In this document: in pieces, positions 46,093-58,689 of the stretch
How positions within the stretch are numbered: the first letter of the stretch is position 1
How the letters are laid out: each line of letters begins with the position of its first letter
Assembly: GCA_032622095.1 (NCBI GenBank)
Contig: CP136064.1
Location: forward strand, 258,581,863 to 258,645,862
Source of the DNA: Siphonodentalium dalli
Taxonomy: Eukaryota > Mollusca > Scaphopoda > Gadilida > Siphonodentaliidae
DNA: 64,000 bases
Reading direction: 5' to 3'
Program-made: the position numbers and the translations under genes
The notes under the pieces: model-generated
What the model was told of the DNA's origin: nothing
The model's database searches: none
What the model saw: only the letters and a program-made list of their open reading frames with translations

Positions 46093-46518
46093 TGTGACCC
46101 GCCATATTAAATCCAGTCGTAAGTCGGGATTTTTTTTACCCTGTGCCAATGCATTCTCTTATATATGCGAGTCGATCATAGGTCGCCTCGCATATATAAG
46201 AGAATGCATTGGCCTAACAATTTTTTATCATTTTTTTTAAATAAATGTTTCTTACAATGCATAAAATAAAAAACATCCATTACCCTGCACGCAGGGAGCC
46301 CCACACATATATATAGAAGCATATAGAAGAGTGTCGTTTGCTCATGTTTGTCTGGGGCTCTGTATGGGTGAAATTATAAAATTGTTAAAGAATACAAGAA
46401 CAAATTATTAAAATTGTAAAAAATTGTTAGGCCAATGCATTCTCTTATATATGAGAATGCATTGGCACAGGGTAAACAAAATCCCGACTTACGACTGGAT
46501 TTGATATGGCGGATCACA
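46093..46518. mobile_element. Family A TIR element with 67-bp palindromes, copy 2 (inverted relative to copy 1)
   Basis: tgtgacccgccatattaaat and ttgatatggcggatcaca bound the element. Palindromes lie at 46146-46212 (complete) and 46432-46465 (centre lost, 34 bp left). The interior cattaccctgcacgcaggga and agcatatagaagagtgtcgt is inverted with respect to 7048-7485. Confidence 0.85.
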
Positions 46519-47283
46519 CATAGCTTCGTCGTGCGCACCTGCAAGTCATAACGTCCGAATCAGATATATTCCGACATGTATAGCAGCGTTTATTTTGCGA
46601 TTTGTGTTGGATGAAGTATTCGAATCCCGGATGCATATATACGTTCACGTAGGATGTGTAGATGTCAGTGTCACTCTGCTTTAGTAGCATTGCATTGCTT
46701 TATTTCATTCAATCATTACACGCGCCGCGTGTATACTAATGTAGAGATTCTTGTTTCGTCTGGGCGCATGGGGGTTTTATTTATAGAACTGGCAATTTTT
46801 GGGAGGATTAAAAGTCGAACTGCGAACAAGAGGCCGAGTCCGGTGAAAGGTGTAGTTGGGAATTTCAATTTCGTTTATTGCCGTTAACATTATGTCAGTA
46901 ATGTTGATTTTTGGTTCGTGATAAGCTATATGCCAATTACAAATAAAAGAAATGAAAAAGATAATTTGTAAGTCTTATATTCAACTTTTATAGACATTTT
47001 TCGTTCTGCAGCCGACTGGGATTTGTGGTCGAGTCGGCCGCCGGTTCGTTAATTAGGTGCTGGTTGTTATCGTTATTTTAACGGAATTCTGAGTTGGTCA
47101 TTCGCGAAACCAATATATTTTATATTCTATAATTACAATCATGGGTATATCATATATGATTTTGAGCGCGTTACCATTTCTGACATTGGTTTCTTGTAAT
47201 TGTTAGGAAATACAGAGTGAACGTATAGAGCTATGTGCAAAGTATTAGTATATGACCGTTGCGTTCGGCGGTCATCGCCCACT

Positions 47284-47550
47284 GTCGTCATCATCATCAT
47301 CATCGTCGCCATAATTTCCATCATCGCCATCGTCATAGTCAGCATCATCATTTTCATCGTCAACACCATCAGCATCATAATCATCGTAATCACCATCGTC
47401 AGTGTCATCATCATCGTCAGCATCGATATCATCATCATTGACATCGTCATTATCGTCGTCATCATCGTATGTCAACATCATCATCGTCGCTATCATCGTC
47501 ATCACCAATAGCATCATATTATCATCATCAACGACGTCATCAACATCATA
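47284..47550. repeat. Imperfect trinucleotide (CAT/CGT) microsatellite
   Basis: About 260 bases of tcatcatcatcgtc-type repeats give long spurious frames encoding Asp- or Ile/His-rich peptides on both strands. A family G MITE is inserted directly after it. Confidence 0.95.
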
Positions 47551-47556
47551 ATCATA

Positions 47557-48033
47557 TTAAAGGTACTCAATCCGATAAAACTCCTCTCAATTACTATTTC
47601 AATGGCTTCGGGGGTCAAAAATATTTGATTCGAGTCGAGGAAGTCACCCATCAAAGCTCAGATTTGTTAGATATCGATTTTAGAAATCTATTATTTTTCA
47701 TTATCGGGAATACTAACTGGCCCAGAACTCAGTCAAAATTGCGTTAAAATTACCACTTGATTTTAGAGTTATCCATCCTTGTCTGTTTGAATAGATTTGG
47801 AGTACACATCCAGAGCAGATTACGGCAGTTGTTAGTACTCATCTCGAGTTAATAACAAATTTCAAAAATCAATATCTAATAACTCTGAGCTTTGTTTGAT
47901 GGGTTCCTCGACTCGAATCAAATATTTTTTACCCCCAAAGCCAAAGAAATAGTAATATAGGACCCTCTGATCGGATTGTTGTTGTTGGAATCTGTTGAGA
48001 TGGGGACCCTCTTTACGGTGTGAGTACCTTTAA
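47557..48033. mobile_element. 477-bp TTAA-flanked MITE (family G), copy 1
   Basis: TTAAAGGTACTCAATCCG and GTGAGTACCTTTAA lie at the borders. The element is itself a large imperfect palindrome: gattcgagtcgaggaa near 47630 is inverse to ttcctcgactcgaatc near 47910. An inverted copy of the same length (477 bp) lies at 60975-61451, and a partial relative at 50340-50470. Confidence 0.88.
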
Positions 48034-48412
48034 GTGACGCGGAAGGGATGATTATCCGTAAGTTGTTCGTAGCGCACCCTGGTGGTGTGTATTATTTTGT
48101 TCCGACCGGGAAGAAATAACCACACCCATTTTACAACCTGAAAATATTTTTACTCTTCTAACTAAACATTTTGTAATTATAAATCAGAAAGTTATTTTAT
48201 TCAGCAAAGTACACTCACACAGTCACACAGTGTTACTTACAGTCTAATTAAAATCAGAAAATCAGAAATTCAACAAGTTACACGTTACAAAGTCTAAACG
48301 AGCTCACTATCATTTATATTACCGCCGCTATATTTTGAGGGCAACCCCTGCAGTATGACGTCACAACGTACGAAATAGTTTTACGATTGACAGAATATCT
48401 CCTTTCGGGTTT

Positions 48413-48636
48413 TATTTGTTGAAATTATTGGAAATACTTAATGCTTTATCCTATATAAATAGAGGATCTCACATGAGTTTCTAGTTTATACGGAATTTAT
48501 CAACCGAGTTCACTAAATTCGATTTGAGCCGAGGTTTACCGAGGCTCAAATAGAATTTAGAGGACGAGGTTGATAAATTACGTATAAAATAGGACGAGTG
48601 TGAGATACCTTTTATCACATGATCAAATAAACCCGA
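48413..48636. repeat. ~224-bp palindrome
   Basis: cgggttttatttg / caaataaacccg form the outer pair, ggatctcacatgag / gtgtgagatacc the middle pair, and tttatacggaatttatcaac / gttgataaattacgtataaa the inner arms, around the centre gtttaccgaggctc. Confidence 0.8.
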
Positions 48637-48789
48637 AGCAACGCGCAATATTCATCGAAAACAACAATCATAAACAGCGATCGCAAGTTATTTGAAGAAC
48701 GCCGTGACGTCATCGCACGCGCTGATATTAAACGTGTCTATTACCGATAATTATGAAACTGCTTTTATGGCCAAATTATGTGATAAAAT

Positions 48790-49635
48790 TTATTAATGTG
48801 TGCATCATAATACTGTACATAACGTTATCCTATCATATATAATATATTCTATTTGCATCAAAATACACAGCGTTATCCTATCCTATATAATTTATTCATG
48901 TGTGTATTATAATACATAACGTTTCCTATATCATATATAATTTATTCATATGTGCATCAAAATACACAGCGTTATCCTATCCTATATAATTTATTAATGT
49001 GTGCATCATAATACATAGAGGATATCCACACTTTTTCAGTGGATATGGGTTATATCTCATGAGTGATGACAAAACATTGAATTTCCACGAGTGGCTTCAC
49101 CCACGAGTGGAAATTCAAATGTTTTGTCATCACGAATGAGATTTAACCCATATCCACTGAAAAAGTGTGGATATTCTGTTTATTATATACTTTAGTTACT
49201 TGCCTATGGCCCCCAATGAATGTCAATACATCATAAATTTCAAGCTGATATCACTCACTAGTGGGATATCACTTATATCTCACTGCTAAAACCTTATAAT
49301 TCATGGGCAAGTATATAATAAATAACGTTATCCTATCATATATAATATATTCACATGTGCATCAAAATACACAGCGGTATCCTATCCTATATAATTAATG
49401 CATGTGTGTATTATAATACATAACGTTTCCTATCATATATAATTTATTCATGTGTGCATCATAATACATAACGTTATCCTATCCCATATCATTTTTTCAT
49501 GTGTGCATAATAATAATAATCCTTAACGTTATTCTATCCTATATAATTTATTCATGTGTGCATCATAATACATGTTATCATATCCTATATAATGTATTCG
49601 TGTGTGCATAACACATAACGTTATCCTATCCTATA
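48790..49635. repeat. ~50-bp minisatellite interrupted by two palindromic insertions
   Basis: Units built of gtgtgcatcataatacataa, cgttatcctatcctatataa and tttattcat repeat on both sides of a block at 49022-49322. That block holds a 153-bp palindrome (49022-49174; arms atatccacactttttcagtg-gatatgggtt and the inverse) and a second inverted pair (tattatatact near 49181; agtatataata near 49313). Confidence 0.88.
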
Positions 49636-50094
49636 TAATTTTAAGCCTAGCTTGTACAAGCAAAATAATTTTATTGCAAAACACCTATGCAACATTGGAA
49701 AGAATCGAAAATAAACGGAATCATTGCAAACGATACCTAGTATAATTGCTAGAATTATACTAAAACATTCCTTAGAGATATTTACCAATGGCCCATTGGC
49801 AATGATAACAATTTGCTGAGAGCGTTTTTTCCCTATCCCATGTACACATGCATAGTGTATATAATACACCCCGATTACACTGTTATTGCTGGAGCCATAT
49901 GGCAGGCGGACACTTGAGATGGAATTTGAAGACGCGGGTTATGTTTATGATATTTCCTGAATTTATCGGTATGTTGAGAGGTACAGTGAATCGGTATTCG
50001 GCGCCCATGTGTCGACTTCATCGTGAAATGGATGATCATCTTCCCATTCCACTACAGATATGTTTGGATTTCCGCGTGTCCTGTATGGTCCGCG

Positions 50095-50320
50095 TTAACC
50101 CGTCGACCCCCGCCCGCATCCTGGTCCGCGTTAACCCGTCGATTCCCCCCGTGTCCTGGTCCGCGTTAACCCATCGATCGCCCCTTGTCCTGGTCCGCGT
50201 TAACCCGTCGATCTCCCCCGTGTCCTGGTCCGCGTTAACTCGTCGATCTCACCCGTGTCCTGGTCCGCGTTGAACCATTGATCTTACAGATATGTTTGGA
50301 TTTTGCCGTGTCTGGTTCGC
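50095..50320. repeat. 34/35-bp minisatellite, about six units
   Basis: The units carry gtcctggtccgcgttaaccc followed by gtcgatctcccccgt, more GC-rich than the surroundings. An open frame of 141 codons (49848-50273) results from it. Confidence 0.9.
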
Positions 50321-50339
50321 GTTAAAGATGCATAATCCG

Positions 50340-50470
50340 AATTAGCTCTCCTAAAGTACTATTTCTTTGGCTTCGGTCGTAAAAAATATATGATTCGAGT
50401 CGAGGAACCCAACCATCAAATCTCAGAGTTATCAGATATTGATTTTTGAAATATGTTATTTTTCAGCACC
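50340..50470. repeat. Partial family G MITE
   Basis: It contains ctatttctttggcttcggtc, tatgattcgagtcgaggaac and agagttatcagatattgatt, matching one end of 47557-48033 and 60975-61451, then diverges after 50470. Confidence 0.75.
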
Positions 50471-51346
50471 TGGAGTATTTGGCGGCCTGGCAAATATTCG
50501 ACGAGTGCCGATCGACATACGCTCGATACCAAATTACTTTGAACAAAATGTTGATATATAACACTTTTTGGGCAATTTTAAACTATAGTTGACAAGGTTA
50601 GCATTATTTTTTTGGCAATTAATCAATTGTGATAACTGAAGCAGCTTTTCAAGAAATGTTGTTGTTAGAATCTGATGATCTGGGGGCCATCGAAACAGAT
50701 TGTCTACCTTTAACCCGTCGATCTCAACTAATTTGTAGTACTATAAATCCATTACTCGAATCAATTCAGGAACACTTCAATGTGAATATTCTTAGACCGA
50801 GGTACTCTTCAATTGTCTGGGCGAGTATTAAACATGCCAATGGGATGTGCCTCTTGGAAGCGCGGTCTGTCTGTTAACACTCATATTGTTGCACTTGTAT
50901 AATTATGTACCTCACCGCATTTGTATGTACACGAATGCATAGAGAAGTATTTTCCCTATATCTGTCCATAAACGTATTAGGCCAACATTGTATATACAAA
51001 TACAGGAATTTATGCTACCTTAAATGGCCACTCAAATGACTCGGTAGATGACCCATAGAATAAGCATTTGTATAATGCTTTATGTCAGATCCCTCGATCA
51101 AATATATCTAGCATCTTTATAAATCTTTCAGTATGCGCCATTGTATATGTTGGATAAATAAATATTGTGTGCACTAATTATTTTTCTATTATGTTAGGAA
51201 TTTTTGAGAGAACTGTCCAGTACTTTATTGCCTGTGTGTGTGCGTTGATTAACACTTTCCATGGAATTTGCAAGGATGTTCAGGAAGTATGAGCAGACTA
51301 CAGGTAATAGAATGTGCAGAAGAAATCCTATTTATTGGTGGGAAAT

Positions 51347-51400
51347 GTTCAGATAATAAGTTCAACACAAATTGTCGTTTGTTAAACTTATTATCTGAAC
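51347..51400. repeat. 54-bp hairpin
   Basis: gttcagataataagtt and aacttattatctgaac are exact inverse copies around a 22-base loop. Related text (gggaaaatttaaatgttcag) occurs near 44030. Confidence 0.8.
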
Positions 51401-52029
51401 AGTTCATATGGGATAACTACAGAAAGGGTAACCAAGTCCCGATCTGTGCTAACACATAGATTATATCATCAGTTCAAAAATATACATTGGAATACTTCAT
51501 TGTTGTCTTTAGGAAGTTTAGGGACGTTAAGACAATATAAGCAGGCCACAGTTTTGGTCCGAGTTGGAATAGGTCAACCGCCCCACTGCGAGGGGTGAGA
51601 ATCCCCTAATGTTGCACCCTGTTTGTTGTGGGTGTATCACACGAGGGTGGTGTATGAGTTCTGGTGGTACTAAGGCGGGTTCTATCATATGAAGCATCAC
51701 ATGAACCACCTGATTGTGGGTATGGCTTAGTTATTGGTCCATTGCTGTCCTATATGTACATCTATTTAAGGCTGATAGATGATTTGACCTCGACTCAATA
51801 AATCGGCTACTCGCGCCTCTTCAGTGTATCATAATACATTATTATTACGCCACCGTAGTGTGGTGTTTCTAGCTTTTGGTTTTTTGATATCGCATGGTCG
51901 ATCGATAATTCACTGGGTGATTGTACATTCGGCAAACCTCGTCAGATTCCGTCACCGTTTCATCGTACCGATAATTACGAGAGTACAACTAAGATTGGCA
52001 CATGTGTTTACGTCACCGGTGTAATTGTG

Positions 52030-52830
52030 GGGACATGCTTCTATTATGAAGGTTTGCTACCCCGAAGGTCCGCTATTCCGAAGGTTCTCTATTCCGAAGG
52101 TTTTTGTTATTTTTAGGTTAATTCTATATTTTAAAGTATTGAGACTAATTTCAGAGGGTTCATTTTCACAAAGATTCTTTATATGGAGTGTGCGCTCACA
52201 TCCGAACTGATCATGCGCGCACACCGATACAGATACAGGAGGAAATAACTTAACTTAGAACATTAAATGTGATTTTGTTTTGTTTTCGCTGGTTTTCTTG
52301 AGATTTTATGTCATTACGTGGGCCCATACCTTTGAATTCTTGGCATATACTATGAATGTTGTGGTATATATGGACCCTCCCGCATTGGGACATGACATAG
52401 GTTCAGTTGACTTAAGTGGTGTTCTGTGTGTGCTCCAATTTGAAGTTCAATATTTTAAGGGCCAAGTTTAGAATTTTATGGGTCCATACCTTTGAACTCT
52501 GGGCATATAATATGAATATTGGGGGGCATGTCTCTATTCCGAAGGTTCACTATCCCGAAGGTCCACTATTCCGAAATTTCTCTGAATGTTCGCTATTCCG
52601 AAGGTTCACCAATCCGAAGGTTCGTTATTCCGAAGGTTCTGTGTTCCAAAGATTTTTTTTATTTTAAGGTTAATTCTATATTCTAAAGTAACGAGAGGGT
52701 TCATTATCACGAAGATTCTTTTTATGAAGGAAATAACGTAAAACATTAAATGTGATTTTTTTTTGTTTTCGAGGGTTTTCTTGAGTTTAATGTCATTACG
52801 TATGACCTTATTTCTCATTACATATTCACG
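52030..52830. repeat. Duplicated ~300-bp segment with CTATTCCGAAGGTTC short repeats
   Basis: Two clusters of ctattccgaaggttc (52050-52105 and 52535-52645) are each followed by the same downstream text (ggttaattctatatt, aacattaaatgtgatttt, gttttcttgag, tgtcattacgt). The second copy is a segmental duplication with drift. Confidence 0.85.
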
Positions 52831-53270
52831 CCAAGGAGCCCACACAATTGCTATGTTACGATGCGATTTAATGTGATTATGTGTGACCTAATATCTCAAT
52901 AATCTGAGGCAAGAGTACGCCTGCTAAAGGCGAATTATAACAGTTGGGGTTATAACGCTCAATAAATACTGGAGGCTATAACAAACTGTGCAGCAGAATA
53001 TCGCCGAATGGACGAGTATGAGATGAGCCTAAATGCAATTGTGACTTTGTTTAAAGGCCCACTTAATTTTCGAGTCATTAATTTTTTATAGTATATACGG
53101 TTTTAATAACAATTTATGCCATAAAATTTGAATAAACTACTATAATTCATCACCATTTGAAAGGCAGAATACTTCTATCTCCTAGTTTGAAACACCTTCA
53201 AAATACCGCGTCGTATATCTAGCAATTAGCAACCAACATGTCCTCCTCGGCTTTCCATAGAATTCAACGT

Positions 53271-53778
53271 AATTTGATACTTATGGGTATTTGTGTCCGG
53301 GAAGTGTTTTGAACGGGTCAAATCGTGACCCCGACCTGACCTTGACCATTAAAACTGTCAATGCAAGGTCAATTTGGGTAAAACGGACAAATTTCGGCGA
53401 AATTTGATACCTAGGGATACTTTGGTCCGAGGAGAGTTTTGAACGGGTCAAATCGTGACCTCGGCCTGACCTTGACCTTCAATATGGCCAATCAAAGGTC
53501 AACTCGGATAAAACGGATAGATTTCGACGAAATTTGATACCTATGGGTACTTTTGTCGGGGGGGGGGGGTGTTTTGGACGGGTCAAATCATGACTCTGAC
53601 CTTACCTTGACCTTCAAAATTGTTAATTAAAGGTCAAGTTGGGTAAAACGGACGGATTTCGACGAAATTTGATACCTATGGGTAGTTTTCTACGGGTGGG
53701 GGGTGTTTTGGACTGGACAAATCATGACCCTGACCTGACCTTGACTTTCGAAATAGTCAATTGAAGGTCAAATCGCAC
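53271..53778. repeat. ~130-bp tandem repeat, four units, with AGGTCA half-sites
   Basis: Units start at about 53271, 53401, 53531 and 53666. Each carries aaatttgatacctatgggta, gacgggtcaaatcatgaccc, a cluster such as ctgaccttgacctt, and aaaggtcaa, then taaaacggacgg. The TGACCTTGA core (TCAAGGTCA on the other strand) is a classic nuclear receptor monomer site. Confidence 0.92.
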
Positions 53779-55004
53779 CTTTCACCGGAAAGCAGATGGG
53801 AAACAGCCCGGGTGAAGTCGGGCCTATCAGCTTGTGTAATAAAGAAGACAGTTTGATGAAAGTAATGTATATATGCCACGAGAAACGGGAAAACTTGAAA
53901 TATGGAAGTACGCAAATTTCCCGCATAAAATTTGAAAGCTAGTTTATAGAATAATTGTATTATTATTTATATTTATGGCTAATAATACGATCTTGGTGGC
54001 GTTACCATTTCTGACTATGGTTTTCTTGTTATCTTTTGCGTATTGGATCCCTGTTGTTTTGTTTTGTCATTCTGCATTTTGTGGTTTCATATTTGATGTT
54101 TATCTCACGTTAGATTGGCTTGCATTTCGTCTTTGTTGGTATTAAATTTGAATCAACTCTTGTTCACGACTGTGTCACAATGTAGAGACCTATATATATA
54201 TTTTCCCTACCACAAGATAACATATATTTGCAGAACAAATAAATAAATATAAGCCTTAGATTTGATTCCTCTTCACCACCACCCAACAACCATGTTGTCA
54301 ATATAGTTTAGCTGCTTGGGTCAGGTTACTACGTTTTCATATTTTTGCAGCTTTCGACCAGGAACCAGTCTATTCGACAAGAGACATAATTATAGTGCGC
54401 GTAAATAAAAAAAACATGAGAATCTCAAAAACAATGACATCTAGATAGGAATTTTCATTCTCTGAGCAGTTATATCAACTTTGGGACGAAAGTCATTCAT
54501 TAAAATCTACATTTACTTCCATGAACTAAATATTTAGAAAGTTGTTGTCGAATGTCGTGCGATAGACTGGGACGGATACGATAGGTCGATATATACATGA
54601 AATGTTGATATATACCGGCTACATATATGCTAAAAAGTAGTTGCCAAAGTCACAGCCATTTTCAATCCGTTTTAAAATTTTCGTCATAATTCAGTCAAAC
54701 GCTCTTTATTTTACCATATCAGGAATTGACTAACACCGAACGCTCCTTTTAATAATATCATGTGGATTTTGGAGCACAAACCTCCAAGTGGCTTAAACCA
54801 ATATTATGAACCGATTTAAAGATCCAGGGTCCGTTTTGACAACAAATTTATTTATTGTGTGTTAATTTTGAGTTCACTCGGCGAGCGAACAATGAAAAAT
54901 ACCTGATAATACCCGCCATTCGTATGCCACATGCAAAGGCGAAAGACACAACAGAGTCCGTCATTTGATATCGAAAACGAGTAGGCCTACAAACGTTCAT
55001 AATT

Positions 55005-55180
55005 GATAACTCTCTTTATTATCTACCCCTTTTGGGCGACGGAGGCATGGACGATCTTCATAAGAGGCGATCGCTGGATTTGTTGATTAGGATTTTTTTG
55101 CTGGGCTATAACAAAAAATCAAAACGTGTTAAACAAAAAATCAAAACGTGTTAAAATTTCAAAGAAAGTCGATATCTGGC
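55005..55180. repeat. Dispersed repeat, second copy of 840-1010
   Basis: It contains ctctttattatctacccctt-ttgggcgacgg and two copies of aaaaaatcaaaacgtgttaa, matching 850-975 in order. Confidence 0.5.
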
Positions 55181-55953
55181 CATCGAAACCTAATATATAT
55201 TAATGCCGATCGGGTCATTGCCACAAGGCTCCTGTCACATCATAGCCAGCTATTTAAATCGATCACTAATGTAGCCAGCTTTTCACCGGCGATCACATTG
55301 CTAGCCAGCTTTTCTAATTTCATGACTCCATGCAGGGTTTACCTCCCTTGATGACTCGGTGACTGCTGCGCTGAATATGTGATCGGGGGAGGGGGCTAAT
55401 CCGGGATGGTCGAAAGCGCCAAATTCAAATTCAATTAGTTTATTCTCATTCATCATCATGATATGATATATAGATATCACAAATATACATGTAATACAAT
55501 ATACATAAAAGAGGTATGGCGTTGATACTAACAAATAAGTACATATCTTCTAACGTTTACATATCAGGAATATGGTCATATAGGGAAGGATCGTGCTGTT
55601 TAAGTTACTCAAAAGGGGGGTTGGAATGGGTTGTGTTGTGTTGGGAGCGGTGAACTCGTAAAGTGGACGTTCGTCTTATATAATCGCTTATATCGCCGAT
55701 ATGCCCATTTCCTTCACTTCTCGGATTGGTGCGCTCTGGTAGAGATTGGCTTTATATGGCGCGAAATTTGACCTCATCGCGTTCGTGACTAAAATGTCGA
55801 ACTCATGCTCCAAAACTGACTTCGTTTAATGTCAACTTATATTAGAATATAATTCGAGCATTCTAAGACATTGATCGGAAACCTCATGTTATTAGATGAA
55901 CTGATATCAAAATTCAAATTCAAATTCAAATCCATTAACTCAGAAAAATGAGA

Positions 55954-56344
55954 TTAAAGTGATGTGAAACACTCCGGTATGGTGATCAAATAGAAATTGA
56001 TAATAATCTTGCTCAAAGTAGTTATTTTTTACGAATATTAATACATATATATTGACGATACACACCGTCTTTCTTGTGTATATTAATTAAATGCAATGAC
56101 TCTCGATGGCGAAGCGAAATCATTTGTGTTAGATTATCGCCGATAGTTGCGTCCCGAATCAAGATGTAAATATTTATAATTGGGCGTAGTTCAGGCGATA
56201 TTTTCTATATATGGAGTGGTTTGGTCGATTTCTTTGAAATTTTCGGGGATGTTAGTAGAATGCTACATTCCCCAGGTTGGCATAGCGCCTGAGTACTAAC
56301 TCATCAATTGCACGCCCCCGAACAAGTCCATAATATGTCTTTAA
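55954..56344. mobile_element. 391-bp TTAA-flanked MITE (family F), copy 2, inverted
   Basis: TTAAAGTGATGTG and CATAATATGTCTTTAA lie at TTAA borders. The interior is the inverse of 41428-41812 with moderate divergence. Confidence 0.82.
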
Positions 56345-58373
56345 CTAATCCTGTTCATTGAGGCTCGCATGAATATGAAAAGCTGGCTACAAATGTGACC
56401 ACCATAGAAAAGCTGGCTACATTTGTGATCGATTTAAAAAGCTGGCTACGAATGTGATCGATGCCTCGTGACAAGGACCCCATCATCCCTATTAATGGGT
56501 TCATGTTTCCGCTCTAATTATTTTATGGTATAGAAAACGAAGAGATGGTGCTTTTATATCGTCAAAATGGACAGGGAATCTTTCATAAATGAGAAATAGA
56601 CTCTAATGTTTTGTGGAAATTAAATGTCCTTGCAAATATGTGAAACATTTTACAGATTCCCTAAACTGGTACATATTCAGCATACATTAATTCACACACC
56701 ATCGTGCATAAAGGCGCCAGATCAACCGCAATCTAAGGAGATAGTTGACAGAAACTTCCCCAAAATATTAGGGAGGGGGTATAGTATACATCCTTGCCTG
56801 ACGTCTCAGTCAAATCGCCCCACGTTATAAAATTAAGGACATTCCGAAGACAAGCCGCATGGTCTGCTCAACATATGTAGAGCCAATTTACTACATTCTA
56901 ATGGGCTCTTATATATGTATAATCTTACTTTGGAACTTTGGTTTACGTTTATTCCAGGTATATACTAATTTACAATTATGTCAGTAACTATTCCTTTGCA
57001 TTAATTGCAACAAACTCTTCATATGACCAAAGTTAATATGTATTTGCCAGACAACTGCCCGACCGACAGAAGCGCTACATGGAGTATTTGGGGGGGGGGG
57101 GGGGGAGGGTGTCACACATCTACACCCCAACAGAATGTACGGCACTGTGCAAGATATAAGGAGATAGAACAGAAATCGTGTTCTCTGTGTTTATTTAGAT
57201 AAAACTTCTGGTACTCAAAGGTTCCAGAGATAAATTATCAGAAACTCGAAACTACTTGTCAAATGAGTATAAAAAAATCACAACATGCATTCTCCAATAA
57301 GCCATAAAATCGTTTTCCCATGTCCGCGTATATGAAATGCATATCCTCCAGAATCGTTTGAACGATCAGATAAGAGAGACATGGTTTCGATCTGGTTTTG
57401 TGAGATAGAGAAATATTCACTCAGTTCACAAATTCTTTTAAGAACACGCTCTGCGATATCTGCAAAACGAATTATGTAAGCCATCGCCAATGATGCAAGG
57501 ACAACCAAAGGTCGCTACTCCCTCGTATGTTTCGAGTCATGCTAAATTCTTGTTGACAAGTCTTTTGATATTTCCTCCGCGAAAATAAGATATCTTAAGG
57601 TGGCGCTGAGGCGACAAATGTTTCCACCTGGTTCGCATTGCGTTAGATATACACATTTATTACATGATTTATAAATTTCATTATAAAATGGGGACTCGTT
57701 GTAGATCCTGTATATATTATGTAATCCGGACCAGATTAAATCTTAATTAATATACTAACACGACACCAGGGGACAAGTGTGAGCGGTTATATATATAAAA
57801 ATTAAATCGCATATCTACACTAATCATGATTCCATGAAGGGTGGTAACTCTATAAAAACGTACTTTGACTTAATAACTGAGATTCGTTTGAAAGAATTTT
57901 CAAAACCACAAGTGATCAACTTTGATCATGTATACATAAGTAAAATTTACCTATTGGTGCCTGGGTGGGACACACAGGACTCGCTCAGCAATACCGCAAC
58001 TACACAAAACATTAAAGGGACACCCACACCCCGTATTAAAGCTCTTGGGCTCTTCCCCATAAATCATTCGATTCAACTTTTGCCGCGTTCGGACATGACG
58101 ATTTTCTATGTTCAGATATCCTCAAAACAACAAATCGTGGGGTGAAGGAGAAGATCACTCGATCTTTTCGACCACCCCGGGCGCTTCGCGCCCAACCACT
58201 GTCCTCCTGCCTTGGTGGGTTTGGTGGAAGTTATGGAAATATTCTTTAGAAACACTTCTTTAAATATTCACCGTTATTAAGTCAATGTTATCCTAGATTA
58301 CTCTTTAAAACACTTCTTCTCAGTCAATTTTAAAACTCGATGAATCCTAAGATCAATATTAACATATCTTGAT

Positions 58374-58591
58374 TTAAAGACATATCATGTACTCGTTCCG
58401 GTGCGAAAAACTGGTAAGTTAGTACTCAGGTGCTGTGCCAACTGGAGGAATGTAGCATTCTACTAACATCACTGAAAATCTCAAGCAAATCGACCGTACT
58501 AGTCCATAGAAAACATTGTCTGAACTACGCTAAATTGTAAATATTTACTACTCGAATCGGGACGCTTCTATCGGCAATAAACTAACGAAAA
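58374..58591. mobile_element. Truncated family F MITE
   Basis: It starts TTAAAGACATATCATGTACT and follows 41428-41650 closely up to ggcaataaactaacgaaaa, where an (AG)n tract begins. The right half of the element is missing. Confidence 0.82.
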
Positions 58592-58614
58592 GAGAGAGAG
58601 AGAGAGAGAGAGCG

Positions 58615-58685
<71 letters not shown>
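58590..58685. repeat. (AG)n microsatellite
   Basis: About 95 bases of almost pure AG dinucleotide with two agcgagcg interruptions. It begins exactly where the family F element is broken, and yields a spurious Ser/Leu-repeat frame on the minus strand. Confidence 0.97.

Positions 58686-58689
<4 letters not shown>

Noticed and set aside
47272-47517. Asp-rich and Ile/His-rich frames
   Set aside because: Translation of the CAT/CGT microsatellite.
49848-50273. 141-codon frame rich in SALTRRS and VRVNPS
   Set aside because: Its second half is the 34/35-bp minisatellite and the first half has no recognisable content.
50629-50877. 82-codon frame MITEAAFQEMLLLESDDL...
   Set aside because: Looks like a possible protein by composition but I recognise no family and see no splice sites or neighbours that would support it.
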